This document shows positions 35,048-44,414 of a DNA stretch of 64,000 nucleotides, one piece after another; the first letter of the stretch is position 1, and each line of letters begins with the position of its first letter. This DNA is from Tenderia sp965602225. Lineage in GTDB: Bacteria; Pseudomonadota; Gammaproteobacteria; Tenderiales; Tenderiaceae. The notes under the pieces were generated by a model. The model was not told the DNA's origin. It made no database searches and worked only from the letters and a program-made list of their open reading frames with translations. Both the position numbers and the translations under genes were made by a program. The DNA lies in NCBI GenBank assembly GCA_965602225.1, contig CBFCYE010000009.1, positions 1 to 64,000 of the forward strand, in the 5' to 3' direction.

Positions 35048-35965
35048 TTAGCGACCGGAAAGCCAGTCACGAGGTTTGAGGTACTCGTCATAGAGTTTTG
35101 CCTCAGGGCTGCCCGGCTCGGGCTGGTAGTTGTATTGCCAGCGAACTAATGGCGGCAGCGACATCAGGATAGATTCGGTACGGCCACCGGTTTGCAGGCC
35201 AAACAGGGTGCCGCGGTCGAAGACCAGGTTGAACTCAACATAGCGGCCACGGCGATAGAGCTGGAAGTCGCGCTCGCGTGAGCCGTATTCAATATCTTTG
35301 CGGCGGGCGACGATGGGGCGGTAGGCCTTGATGTAGTGGTCGCCGATGCTTTGCATGAAGGCAAAGCTTTTTTCAAAGCCCCATTCGTTGAGGTCGTCGA
35401 AGAATAGTCCGCCGACGCCACGGGTCTCGTCACGGTGTTTGAGATAGAAATACTCGTCGCACCATTTTTTGTATTTGGGGTAGACGTCTTTGCCAAAGGG
35501 TTCGCAGGCATCACGGCTAACGCGGTGCCAATGAATCACATCATCTTCAAATGGGTAGTAGGGGGTCAGGTCAAAACCGCCGCCAAACCACCAAATTGGT
35601 TCTTCGCCCTCTTTCTCGGCAATGAAAAACCGGACATTGGCATGAGAGGTCGGGATATAGGGGTTGCGTGGGTGAATCACCAGTGAAACGCCCATAGCCT
35701 GAAACTGACGGCCTGCCAACTCAGGGCGATGGGCCGTGGCTGAGGCTGGCATCTTGTTGCCGAAGACGTGGGAGAAGTTGACGCCGGCCTGTTCAAACAC
35801 CGCGCCATCGGTGAGGACGCGGGTGCGACCACCGCCGCCCTGTTCCCGTTCCCAGGCGTCCTCGATAAACTGGGCGCCGCCGTCTTCGGCTTCGAGTTCA
35901 TTGCAGATGTTGCTTTGCAGTCGCAGCAAATATTCTTTGACGGCGTTGATGTCGGGTGCGCTCAT
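35048..35965 (-). CDS. hemF: Oxygen-dependent coproporphyrinogen III oxidase
   Basis: HemF converts coproporphyrinogen III to protoporphyrinogen IX in heme synthesis, using oxygen. The 305-residue protein shows the family blocks GGAQFIEDAWEREQGGGGRTRVL, SLVIHPRNPYIPTSHANVRFF, WWFGGGFDLTPYYPFEDD, GGLFFDDLNEWGFE and YVEFNLVFDRGT. It follows tsaC on the minus strand. A broken second copy lies at 33.4-33.6 kb. Confidence 0.97.
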   Translation of the reverse strand: MSAPDINAVKEYLLRLQSNICNELEAEDGGAQFIEDAWEREQGGGGRTRVLTDGAVFEQAGVNFSHVFGNKMPASATAHRPELAGRQFQAMGVSLVIHPRNPYIPTSHANVRFFIAEKEGEEPIWWFGGGFDLTPYYPFEDDVIHWHRVSRDACEPFGKDVYPKYKKWCDEYFYLKHRDETRGVGGLFFDDLNEWGFEKSFAFMQSIGDHYIKAYRPIVARRKDIEYGSRERDFQLYRRGRYVEFNLVFDRGTLFGLQTGGRTESILMSLPPLVRWQYNYQPEPGSPEAKLYDEYLKPRDWLSGR

Positions 35966-36018
35966 GGTGTTCTTCTCTATAATCTTTAGCTAATTTGGTT
36001 GACAGATTCTATCAGGTT

Positions 36019-36576
36019 TCAGGTGCCGCGGAAGACCTTGTCGCTAAGCAAGTCACGGATTTCACTTGGTTTGTTATCGGTATGAATAGGTGCGTGAAGT
36101 AGGTAATCAAGTTTGTTTTGGAAGTAGCGCTTTACGGTTAGTGCTGATCTGGCGGGTGGCAGTCCGGCCGGATTGGCACTGGTGGAGACGATGGCGCCAG
36201 CAAAGTGATTGCATAGTTTGCTGGCGATGGGGTGCGAGGTCAGGCGCACGGCGATAGAGTCGTGTCGGCCCGTAAGCCAGCTGGGCGTGTGTTTGCGTGC
36301 CGGGACTATCCAGGTGGTTGGTTGTGGGGTCTTTGTTTGAAGCTTTTGCAGTAGTTCAGCATCATCGACATCGATGTATGGCCGCAAGTGTTCAAGTTGG
36401 GCTCCGATCAGGATCAGCCCTTTTTCGACCGGACGCTGTTTCAGTGTCAGCAACTCTTCAATGGCATCGGGATTGAGTGGATCACAGCCCAGGCCATAAA
36501 CCGTTTCGGTGGGGTAGGCAGTGATGCCGCCGCCGCGTAGGGCGGCGACGGCTTGGCGGAGTTGCCAGGGGGTCAT
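36019..36576 (-). CDS. tsaC: Threonylcarbamoyl-AMP synthase TsaC (Sua5/YrdC family)
   Basis: TsaC makes threonylcarbamoyl-AMP for the t6A37 modification of tRNA, the step before TsaD. The 185-residue protein is of the short YrdC type, with AAYPTETVYGLGCDP-like sequence (ITAYPTETVYGLG), the KQRP segment and IVSTSANPAG. It starts six bases after purD ends and precedes hemF, an order also known in other gammaproteobacteria. Confidence 0.94.
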   Translation of the reverse strand: MTPWQLRQAVAALRGGGITAYPTETVYGLGCDPLNPDAIEELLTLKQRPVEKGLILIGAQLEHLRPYIDVDDAELLQKLQTKTPQPTTWIVPARKHTPSWLTGRHDSIAVRLTSHPIASKLCNHFAGAIVSTSANPAGLPPARSALTVKRYFQNKLDYLLHAPIHTDNKPSEIRDLLSDKVFRGT

Positions 36577-36582
36577 GGCCGG

Positions 36583-37872
36583 TTACTGTTTTTTTTCACG
36601 GGCAATGGCGCGATAACCGATGTCTCTGCGCATAAACATGCCGTTCCAGCTGATCTTGCCAGCCAGAGCGTAGGCCTTGGCCTGTGCTTCGGAGACGCTG
36701 TTGCCCAGTGCGGCGGCGCACAACACGCGACCACCCGCAGTGACCACCTGACCATCTTTTTCGGCGGTGCCAGCGTGAAAGATCTTGGCATCTGCAGTAT
36801 CCGCACCTGCCAGACCGTTGATGACATCACCCTTGCCATAATCACCGGGGTAGCCACCTGCCGCCAGCACTACACCCAATGCGGCGCGTTTATCCCATTC
36901 AGCACTGGCCTGATCGAGTTTGCCATCCAGGGCCAGGTTGCAGAGTTCAACCAGGTCGGATTTGAGGCGCATTAAAATTGGCTGGGTTTCGGGGTCGCCG
37001 AAGCGGCAGTTGTATTCGATTACCTTGGGGGTGCCGTTGCTATCAATCATCAGGCCGGCGTAGAGAAAACCAGTGTAGGGGTTGCCTTCGGCGGCCATGC
37101 CGGCAACGGTGGGCTCGATCACTTCAGACATGATGCGCTCATGGATTTCAGGGGTGACAACAGGGGCTGGTGAGTAGGCACCCATGCCGCCGGTATTGGG
37201 GCCGCTGTCGGCTTCGCCAACGCGTTTGTGATCCTGAGAGGAGGCCATGGGCAGAATGTTTTTGCCATCTACCATGCAGATAAAACTGGCCTCTTCGCCA
37301 TCGAGAAACTCTTCGATAACAACGCGGTGGCCTGCCTCACCAAAGGAGTTGCCTGCCAGCATGTCTTTGACTGCGGCCTCGGCTTCTTCAATAGTCATGG
37401 CAACGATAACGCCTTTACCTGCAGCCAGGCCATCGGCCTTGATGACGATTGGCGCGCCCTTTGCTTTTAGATAGGCCAGCGCGGGTTCGATCTCGGTGAA
37501 GTTTTGATAGTCAGCAGTGGGGATGTTGTGGCGGGCGAGAAAGTCTTTGGTAAAGGCCTTTGAACCTTCTAACTGCGCCGCACCTTCGGTGGGGCCAAAA
37601 CAGCGCAGGCCAGCAGCCTGGAAGGCATTGACCACGCCGATGACCAGAGGAACTTCGGGGCCGACGATGGTCAGGGCGATGGTCTTGTCCTGGGCAAACT
37701 TTACCAGTGCGCTTATGTCTTCGGCGCCGATGGCAACGTTTTCCAATTTAGCTTCAGACGCAGTGCCAGCATTACCTGGTGCAACAAATACCTTGTCCAC
37801 GTTTGGCGACTGCGCCGCCTTCCATGCCAGGGCGTGCTCGCGCCCGCCGCTGCCTATTACCAAGAGCTTCAT
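36583..37872 (-). CDS. purD: Phosphoribosylamine-glycine ligase PurD
   Basis: PurD catalyses the second step of purine synthesis, joining phosphoribosylamine and glycine with ATP. The 429-residue ATP-grasp protein has LVIGSGGREHALAWK, the substrate loop FVAPGNAGT, and IEEFLDGEEAS, GPNTGGMGAYSPAP and EYNCRFGDPETQ. In Pseudomonas-like genomes purD directly follows purH; here an unrelated gene on the other strand separates them. Confidence 0.97.
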   Translation of the reverse strand: MKLLVIGSGGREHALAWKAAQSPNVDKVFVAPGNAGTASEAKLENVAIGAEDISALVKFAQDKTIALTIVGPEVPLVIGVVNAFQAAGLRCFGPTEGAAQLEGSKAFTKDFLARHNIPTADYQNFTEIEPALAYLKAKGAPIVIKADGLAAGKGVIVAMTIEEAEAAVKDMLAGNSFGEAGHRVVIEEFLDGEEASFICMVDGKNILPMASSQDHKRVGEADSGPNTGGMGAYSPAPVVTPEIHERIMSEVIEPTVAGMAAEGNPYTGFLYAGLMIDSNGTPKVIEYNCRFGDPETQPILMRLKSDLVELCNLALDGKLDQASAEWDKRAALGVVLAAGGYPGDYGKGDVINGLAGADTADAKIFHAGTAEKDGQVVTAGGRVLCAAALGNSVSEAQAKAYALAGKISWNGMFMRRDIGYRAIAREKKQ

Positions 37873-38089
37873 TTTGAGTATGATTCCTGAGTGTTTTTAT
37901 TGGGGAAAATAAGGGCATATTCTACCGCAACAACCCTCATCCGAATACCAGCTTTGGACTGGGCTGGATGTGGTTTGGGTGGTAGAATTGGCCCGATTGT
38001 TAAAAAAGTCTTAAGGGTGGATGGCTAGTTGGTTTGGCCAATAATAATATTTAGATTTACGGGTTATTGTTAGCAAGGGGATTAAACGG

Positions 38090-40462
38090 ATGTTTAGAAC
38101 GTATCGAGTGCTGAGCGCTGGTGTGTTGCTGTGGGCTGGTTCCTTTTCATTGGCCTCAGCGGCTGTTTTCAACGTGAATATCGTGGCAGATGTGGTCGAC
38201 AATGACATCACTGATGGTGTTTGTATGACAGCGGTTGGTGATTGCAGTCTGCGTGCTGCGATTCAACAGGCCAACGCAACTCCTAGTGCCGATGAGATTA
38301 ACTTGATCAATAGTTTGTATAAGTTTTCTCTGGCGGGTTACCAAGATGACGTGGCGCTGAGCGGTGATCTGGATGTTCGCAGTGACATCACTGTTAACGG
38401 TAACGGTGCAGTGATTGATGCTATGAAACTGGACAGGATCTTTCAGGTGCATGGCGACGGTAGTCTGGTTCTGAATGAAATAACTGTCCGTAATGGCCTG
38501 GTTCAGTTTGGCGCGGGCTGGGGTGGTGCGGGTATCGATGTCAGTGGTGGCCAGTTAACCGTCAATGACAGTAATGTCACGCTCAACTACGCCTTTGCTA
38601 TGGGCGGTGGCATCAGTAACTTTAACGGCACCGTGACACTCAATCGTTCTGTGATTGATCAGAATAAGTCAGATGGCCAGGGCGGTGGGATCTTTAATCA
38701 GGACGGCCAGCTCACCATCAATGACTCTGAGATTAGTGCTAACGGTGGGGCGCGTTTTTTTGGTGGTGGCATCTATAACTCTGCCATGGCCGAGGTGCTA
38801 GAAATCAACAATAGTACAATCACCGGTCATGCTGTGTTTGTTGACGGTGGTGGTATTTATCACCTCTTAGGCGGTCTGAAAATCACCAATTCAACCATTA
38901 GTGGTAATACCGCTGGCCGTAACGGTGGTGGCCTGTTTATTCATAATGGCAGCTCCAATAACGGTGAAACGCATGAACTGCTCAACGTCACCATTGCCAA
39001 TAATAATTATGGTCTTTTTGTTGAAGGCACAGTTTTGCTCGAGACTGCCAATACGATAATTGCGGATAATACCCGGCAGGATTGTGTTTTTAATAGTACG
39101 GATTCTGAACTCGTTTCACTGGGGCATAATCTGGATGCCGATGGCACTTGTACCTTGTCGGCAGACACTTCCAGTTTTAGTAATGCGTTAGCTGGCCTGG
39201 CGCCATTGACTGGTAATGGTGGTGTTACCCGCACCCATGCATTGCTTGCTGGTAGTGAGGCCCTTGACGCTGGTGATGATCTCCTTTGTCCTCTGAATGA
39301 CCAGCGTGGTTATACGCGCCCAGCGGCTGATTGTGATATTGGTGCCTTTGAAGTCGGGGCTGTGCAGGGCGTTGTGCAGTCAGCCCCGCCTGCAAATCAG
39401 GGTTCATCAACCACTAATACCGCTCCTATAGCCTTTAACCAGCCGTTGGTGGTGAATGCTGGTGGGGTGGTGACAGGCGTGTTTAGCGCTGTTGATGTCG
39501 ATGGCGATGTGCTGACTTTTTATCAGATTGATCAGCCCCCAAGTCAGGGCGACGTGGGCCGTGGTCGGACGGAGTTGATTCCTGGTGAGTTTATTTATAC
39601 GGCCAGTGCCAGTGCCACGGGCACAGATTCGTTTACGTTTTATGTTTGTGACGCATTGGATGCTTGCTCAGAACCGGCAACAATCAGCATTACCTTTGGC
39701 AGTGAGCCAATTGCCGGTGAGATGGTGGTTGAGTTGGCGTCAGGGACATCGGCTGTGGTGTCGCCGCTTACTGTGGTCGCTCCGAGTAATCTGGATGTGA
39801 CTACGGCGGACTTTGACTACAGTAAGCCGTTTGGGGTGTTTTATTTTGATGTTCAGGATATTCCAACGGCGGCTGATCTGGAGACAGGGACGGTGGTTGT
39901 GATTCAGTTGCCGCCTGAGTCGGTGATTAGTGCTGATGCGGTGATCCGTAAGCTGGATGTTACCGGGGTGTGGCGAACACTGCAGAGTGAGCCAAGTACA
40001 GTTGTCTCGACTGGGGTGATTGATGTGGTGGCCAAGACTCTGACCCTGATCCTGCGTGATAACGATATGTTTGATGCTAATCCGGAGCTGGGTGTGATTC
40101 GTGACCCGGTTGCGATAGCGGTGTTAAAGAGTATTGACCCTAGTGTTCAGGATTTGCAGGCAACGGTTGCTGTGCCTGTTGTCGTGCCTGAGCCAGCACC
40201 TGAGCCAGCACCTGAGCCAGCACCTGAGCCAGCATCTGAGCCAGCACCTGAGCCAGCACCTGAGCCAGCATCTGAGCCAGCATCTGAGCCAGCGCCTGAG
40301 CCGGCACCTGAACCAGCGCAGACTGAAGATGCATCTGCTGTTGTGGATGAACAGCCGCAGACTGAGATATCAAGTGGCGACTCTGGCGGTGGCGGTAGTT
40401 TTAATCCGTTGCTGCTAGCCGGCTTTGGTCTATTGATGTTGCTGCGTCGTAAGTTTTGTTAA
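38090..40462 (+). CDS. Beta-helix surface protein with GlyGly-CTERM tail
   Basis: The 790-residue protein has a signal peptide (cleavage near ASA). A CSLRAAI motif follows near residue 51, and a right-handed beta-helix (about 50-425) with repeated GGGI, NSTI and NGGG turns. Next come a cadherin-like/Ig-like domain (about 445-545, DVDGDVLTFYQI..GTDSFTFYVCD) and a choice-of-anchor-U-like domain (about 555-690). A PEPA/PEPS linker (701-744) leads to a C-terminal GGGG, hydrophobic helix and RRK (about 765-790). That tail fits GlyGly-CTERM, a rhombosortase substrate signal, so the protein is probably processed and surface-exposed. AAGGGG lies nine bases before the ATG. Confidence 0.82.
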   Translation: MFRTYRVLSAGVLLWAGSFSLASAAVFNVNIVADVVDNDITDGVCMTAVGDCSLRAAIQQANATPSADEINLINSLYKFSLAGYQDDVALSGDLDVRSDITVNGNGAVIDAMKLDRIFQVHGDGSLVLNEITVRNGLVQFGAGWGGAGIDVSGGQLTVNDSNVTLNYAFAMGGGISNFNGTVTLNRSVIDQNKSDGQGGGIFNQDGQLTINDSEISANGGARFFGGGIYNSAMAEVLEINNSTITGHAVFVDGGGIYHLLGGLKITNSTISGNTAGRNGGGLFIHNGSSNNGETHELLNVTIANNNYGLFVEGTVLLETANTIIADNTRQDCVFNSTDSELVSLGHNLDADGTCTLSADTSSFSNALAGLAPLTGNGGVTRTHALLAGSEALDAGDDLLCPLNDQRGYTRPAADCDIGAFEVGAVQGVVQSAPPANQGSSTTNTAPIAFNQPLVVNAGGVVTGVFSAVDVDGDVLTFYQIDQPPSQGDVGRGRTELIPGEFIYTASASATGTDSFTFYVCDALDACSEPATISITFGSEPIAGEMVVELASGTSAVVSPLTVVAPSNLDVTTADFDYSKPFGVFYFDVQDIPTAADLETGTVVVIQLPPESVISADAVIRKLDVTGVWRTLQSEPSTVVSTGVIDVVAKTLTLILRDNDMFDANPELGVIRDPVAIAVLKSIDPSVQDLQATVAVPVVVPEPAPEPAPEPAPEPASEPAPEPAPEPASEPASEPAPEPAPEPAQTEDASAVVDEQPQTEISSGDSGGGGSFNPLLLAGFGLLMLLRRKFC
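40190..40321 (+). repeat. 12-bp tandem repeat encoding Glu-Pro-Ala-Pro/Ser
   Basis: Eleven in-frame units of about 12 bases (GAGCCAGCACCT and variants) encode EPAP, EPAS or, last, EPAQ. Copy number could vary by slippage without breaking the frame. Confidence 0.9.
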
Positions 40463-40483
40463 TACGTGTTTACGATAAGCAAT

Positions 40484-40511
40484 AAAAAAGCCCGCTGATG
40501 CGGGCTTTTTT
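40484..40511. terminator. Bidirectional terminator between the surface protein gene and purH
   Basis: AAAAAAGCCCGC, loop TGAT, GCGGGCTTTTTT is symmetrical and lies between two converging genes. Confidence 0.9.
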
Positions 40512-40529
40512 ATGTGTCACGTTTTGTGC

Positions 40530-42104
40530 TTAATGGCGGAAGTGACGCATGCCGGTAAATAGCATGGCCATGCCGTGTTCGTCGGCAGCAGCGATGACTT
40601 CATCGTCGCGCATCGATCCGCCGGGCTGGATGATGGCGCTAATGCCTGCTGCCGCTGCGGCATCAATGCCGTCACGGAAAGGGAAGAAGGCATCTGAAGC
40701 CATTACCGAGCCCTTTACTTCCAGACCTTCGTCGGCAGCCTTGATGCCGGCGATCTTGGCGCTATAGACGCGGCTCATCTGGCCGGCGCCGACACCGATG
40801 GTCATGCCGTTGTTGGCGTAGACGATGGCGTTGGATTTGACGAACTTGGCTACCTTCCAGCAGAAGGCCAGGTCTTTCAGCTCTTGTTCGCTGGGAGTAC
40901 GTTTACTGACCACTTTTAGGTCTTCGACGCTGACCATGCCGTTGTCGCGGGTCTGGATCAACATGCCGCCAGTGACGCGTTTATAGTCCAATTCTGCCTG
41001 GCTGCCACCCCATTGGCCGCAGGCCAGCAGACGAACATTTTTCTTTTCGGCAACGATTTCGACAGCGGCATCGCTGACGCTGGGGGCAATAATGACTTCG
41101 ACAAACTGACGTTCGACGATGGCCTTGGCGGTTGCTGCATCGAGTTCGCGGTTGAAGGCGATGATGCCGCCAAAGGCCGAGGTTGGGTCGGTCTTGTAGG
41201 CGTTGTCATAGGCTTCTAACTGACTATCGGCAATAGACACTCCACAAGGATTGGCGTGTTTGACGATAACGCAGGCGGGTTGATCAAACTGTTTGATGCA
41301 TTCCAGTGCCGCATCGGTATCTGCGATGTTGTTAAAGGAAAGTTCTTTGCCTTGCAGTTGTATGGCGGTGGAAATGCTGGCTTCGTGGGCCTGGCTTTCA
41401 ACGTAGAAGGCAGCCTGCTGGTGCGGGTTTTCACCGTAGCGCATGTCCTGCATCTTGATGAACTGGGCGCTGAAGGTGCGTGGAAAGGCGTTGCGATCGT
41501 TGTTGCTGTGGCCGCCGTCACTGATGCTGCCGAGGTAGTTGGCGATTGCGCTGTCGTAGGCGGCGGTGTGTTCAAATGCCTTGCAGGCAAGGTGAAAGTG
41601 AGTCTCGAAACTCAGAGCACTGTCGTTCTCCTGCATTTCATCAAGGATAACGCCATAGTCTGTAGCGTCGGTGATGATGGCGACGTCTTTGTGATTTTTG
41701 GCGGCGGCACGAACCATGGTTGGGCCACCGATATCGATGTTTTCGATGGCCGTGGGCAGGTCGCAATCAGGCTTGGCGACGGTCGCTGTGAATGGGTAGA
41801 GATTGACTACGACCATGTCAATGGTGTTGATGCCGTGTTCGGCCATGATGTTGTCGTCAATGCCGCGACGACCGAGGATGCCGCCGTGAACCTTGGGGTG
41901 TAGGGTCTTGACTCGGCCCTCCATCATTTCCGGGAAACCGGTGTAGTCAGAGACCTCGGTCGCATCGATATTGTTGTCGGCCAACAGTTTGTAGGTGCCG
42001 CCGGTTGAAAGTATCTCGACATTCATATCGCTCAGTGCTTGAGCAAATTCTACTATGCCGGTTTTGTCGGAAACACTGATGAGTGCACGTTTGATGCTGG
42101 CCAT
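40530..42104 (-). CDS. purH: Bifunctional AICAR transformylase / IMP cyclohydrolase PurH
   Basis: PurH carries out the last two steps of IMP synthesis. The 524-residue protein has the N-terminal cyclohydrolase domain (RALISVSDKTGIVEFA, STGGTYKLL, GRVKTLHPKVHGG) and the transformylase domain with the catalytic KHANPCG motif and AIIQPGGSMRDDEVI. I start at ATG 42104; a TTG at 42119 would add five residues. It follows fis on the minus strand. Confidence 0.97.
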   Translation of the reverse strand: MASIKRALISVSDKTGIVEFAQALSDMNVEILSTGGTYKLLADNNIDATEVSDYTGFPEMMEGRVKTLHPKVHGGILGRRGIDDNIMAEHGINTIDMVVVNLYPFTATVAKPDCDLPTAIENIDIGGPTMVRAAAKNHKDVAIITDATDYGVILDEMQENDSALSFETHFHLACKAFEHTAAYDSAIANYLGSISDGGHSNNDRNAFPRTFSAQFIKMQDMRYGENPHQQAAFYVESQAHEASISTAIQLQGKELSFNNIADTDAALECIKQFDQPACVIVKHANPCGVSIADSQLEAYDNAYKTDPTSAFGGIIAFNRELDAATAKAIVERQFVEVIIAPSVSDAAVEIVAEKKNVRLLACGQWGGSQAELDYKRVTGGMLIQTRDNGMVSVEDLKVVSKRTPSEQELKDLAFCWKVAKFVKSNAIVYANNGMTIGVGAGQMSRVYSAKIAGIKAADEGLEVKGSVMASDAFFPFRDGIDAAAAAGISAIIQPGGSMRDDEVIAAADEHGMAMLFTGMRHFRH

Positions 42105-42203
42105 AATGTTGTTGTCCAAAATGTTTAAGAAATAGTGTTAGCCCGGAAGGGATGTGATGGGATCCGGACGGGGAATTCTTGCGGCTGAGTTATACCGGTG
42201 TTG

Positions 42204-42485
42204 TTAATCTAGCAGGCCGTAGAGGCGAAGTTTTTTGCGTAGGGTGCTGCGGTTAATGCCGAGGATTTCGGCCGCTTTTGATTGGTTGCCACGGCAGCGA
42301 TCCATGATGGCAGTGAACAGGGCTTGTTCGACTTCACCAATCATCATCTCATATAGATTGCCGCCTGGCTCTTCACCTTCCAGGTCGTCAAAGTAGTTAT
42401 TTAGGGCGACATGGGCTGCATTGCGAAGCGGCTGTCTACGGCGCTCTTTAAACGGCTTGGGCGCGTCGTCACTCACTACGGTCAT
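42204..42485 (-). CDS. fis: DNA-binding protein Fis
   Basis: Fis is a nucleoid-associated, growth-phase regulator. The 93-residue product ends in the typical helix-turn-helix NQSKAAEILGINRSTLRKKLRLYGLLD. An open frame extends to 42524, but the ATG at 42485 is placed one base after the dusB stop (TGAAATG), the classic dusB-fis junction. Confidence 0.96.
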   Translation of the reverse strand: MTVVSDDAPKPFKERRRQPLRNAAHVALNNYFDDLEGEEPGGNLYEMMIGEVEQALFTAIMDRCRGNQSKAAEILGINRSTLRKKLRLYGLLD

Positions 42486-42486
42486 T

Positions 42487-43473
42487 TCAGGCTGCCTGTT
42501 GTATGTCCTGTTGTACACGCTCAAAGAATTCCTCGGTCATTTTCAATTGTTCTTCAATGCTGTCTACTCGATTGACTGCTTGGCGAAAGGCGCCGCCGTT
42601 ACGCTGGCCTTTGCTATACCACGAGATGTGTTTGCGAGCCATGCGCACGCCGGTGTGCTCGCCGTAAAAATCATAGAGATTGTGCAGGTGGCCGATCAGG
42701 ATGTCGCGCACTTCCATGACGGAAGGTTCCTGCAGTTTTTCACCTGTTTTGAGAAAGTGTTCAATCTCGCGGAAGATCCACGGCCGACCCTGGGCGGCAC
42801 GGCCAATCATGATGCCATCGACACCAGTGCGCTCGAGCACAAACTTGGCTTTTTCCGGGCTGGTGATGTCGCCATTGGCAATTACCGGGATAGCGATGGC
42901 CTGTTTAATCGCGGCGATGGTGTCGTATTCGGCATCGCCACGGTAGGCGCAGGCGCGGGTGCGACCATGTACAGCCAGGGCCTGGATGCCGGATTCCTGG
43001 GCAATATGGCCGATATTGACACCGTTGCGGTTGGCGGTGTCCCAACCGGTGCGAATCTTGAGTGTGACCGGTATGTTGACGGCGCCAACCACCGCTTCGA
43101 GAATTTGTTTGACCAGGGTTTCGTGCTGCAACAATGCAGAGCCAGCGGCGACATTGCAGACCTTTTTGGCTGGGCAACCCATGTTGATATCGATGATCTG
43201 GGCGCCGTTGTCGGCGTTGTAGCGGGCTGCTTCGGCCATCAAAGCTGGGTCGGCACCCATGATCTGAACCGATTTTGGCTCAGTCTCACCTTCATGGTTG
43301 GCGCGGCGCTTGGTCTTTTCGCTACCCCATAACAGAGAATTGGACGACACCATCTCGGATACGGCCATGCCTGCACCCATGCGTTTGCACAGCTGACGGA
43401 ACGGGCGATCGGTGATGCCAGCCATCGGTGCCAGAACTAGATTGTTGCTTAGTTTGTAAGGGCCAATCTGCAT
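42487..43473 (-). CDS. dusB: tRNA-dihydrouridine synthase DusB
   Basis: DusB reduces uridine to dihydrouridine at D-loop positions of tRNA using FMN. The 328-residue TIM-barrel protein shows LAPMAGITDRPFR, the catalytic Cys region INMGCPAKKVCN, VTLKIRTGW, VHGRTRA and MIGRAAQGRPWIF. It forms the conserved operon with fis. Confidence 0.96.
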   Translation of the reverse strand: MQIGPYKLSNNLVLAPMAGITDRPFRQLCKRMGAGMAVSEMVSSNSLLWGSEKTKRRANHEGETEPKSVQIMGADPALMAEAARYNADNGAQIIDINMGCPAKKVCNVAAGSALLQHETLVKQILEAVVGAVNIPVTLKIRTGWDTANRNGVNIGHIAQESGIQALAVHGRTRACAYRGDAEYDTIAAIKQAIAIPVIANGDITSPEKAKFVLERTGVDGIMIGRAAQGRPWIFREIEHFLKTGEKLQEPSVMEVRDILIGHLHNLYDFYGEHTGVRMARKHISWYSKGQRNGGAFRQAVNRVDSIEEQLKMTEEFFERVQQDIQQAA

Positions 43474-43587
43474 GATGAATAACGTAATTGCTAACCTGTA
43501 ATTGTGCCAACGAGGGGTGGTCGTTGGGCTGGACGCAAGATAATACTCCTAAACAGGGGGGTGGGAAAAGGCTTGAAGGGGAAATTT

Positions 43588-44397
43588 CTACAGAAATTCG
43601 AACTCGAAACCGACTGCTTCCTGGCCTGGGTCGATCAGCTCGAGCTGGATTTGATGGCTTTGTTTGGTGCCAATGCCGCTGTCAATGTTTGGGCTGTTGG
43701 CCAGGTATTCTTTGGGCAGGAAGCGTCTGCCGGTCATGGTGTGGCCGGTAATGTCTTGCATGCTGAGCTGCATGATCGGGAAGGTCTGGATTGCATCGGC
43801 TTCGTTAAGAATCATGCCTTTGACTACCAGTACATTCTTTTTCTTGTCGTGGGCGCGGATATCGCGTTGCACCAGCTTTATCTGTTGTGGTCGTTTCAGT
43901 AGTGGCACCTTGCAGTCCGCTACTGAGCAGAGGCTTGCTAGTGCCGGGCGATACTGGGCATTTTGGGATAATTGGTTAAGATTGAAGTAGGCATATTGAA
44001 GCACCAGCAGGGCTGCTAGCGGCAGGCTTAGTAGAGCCCAGCCCAGGCGGTTGCCGCCGGCTTGGCCAGCGCTTGCGTGTCCTTGTAGCTCTTCGAGTAG
44101 TTGCTGAGAGTGAGCGTGTTTGATGTCATTCTTGTTGTCCTGGCGCGGCTCAGTCTCAGTCTCAGTAACCTCTTCGGCGGAGGTGGCGAGGTTTTCAGTA
44201 GCTGCTTCGTTGCCAGCAGTGCTTTGTGGTTTTTCTGTAGGGGTGTTGTCGGTTGTTGATGGTGGCTCATCAGCCAGATTCTTGAGCGCATTAAAGGTGC
44301 CAAAGCAGCGGCCGCAGCGGACGTCACCATTGGCCGACTTTAGCTGTGCCGAGGTGATGCGGAAATAGGTGTCGCAATGGGGGCAATGTGTATACAT
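43588..44397 (-). CDS. Zinc-ribbon DUF3426 membrane protein
   Basis: The 269-residue protein begins with an MJ0042-type zinc ribbon (CPHCDTYF..CGRCFGTFNALKNL). An acidic, Thr/Glu-rich linker follows, then one TM helix (about 118-138, LGWALLSLPLAALLVLQYAYF) and a C-terminal DUF3426 domain with a Cys pair (LCSVADC). Function is unknown. Its place between prmA and dusB is conserved in Pseudomonas-type genomes. Confidence 0.87.
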   Translation of the reverse strand: MYTHCPHCDTYFRITSAQLKSANGDVRCGRCFGTFNALKNLADEPPSTTDNTPTEKPQSTAGNEAATENLATSAEEVTETETEPRQDNKNDIKHAHSQQLLEELQGHASAGQAGGNRLGWALLSLPLAALLVLQYAYFNLNQLSQNAQYRPALASLCSVADCKVPLLKRPQQIKLVQRDIRAHDKKKNVLVVKGMILNEADAIQTFPIMQLSMQDITGHTMTGRRFLPKEYLANSPNIDSGIGTKQSHQIQLELIDPGQEAVGFEFEFL

Positions 44398-44414
44398 AGT
44401 GCTCTTGCGGTTGC

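Noticed and set aside
40190..40321. CRISPR-like array
   Set aside because: Units are only 12 bases, contiguous without spacers, and encode a Pro-rich linker in frame.
40134..40418. An open frame encoding repeated QHLS units over the PEPA repeat
   Set aside because: It is an alternative frame of the 12-base repeat inside the surface protein gene.
42421..43332. A 303-codon plus-strand open frame across fis and dusB
   Set aside because: It is antisense to two well conserved genes and has no recognisable domain or ribosome binding site.
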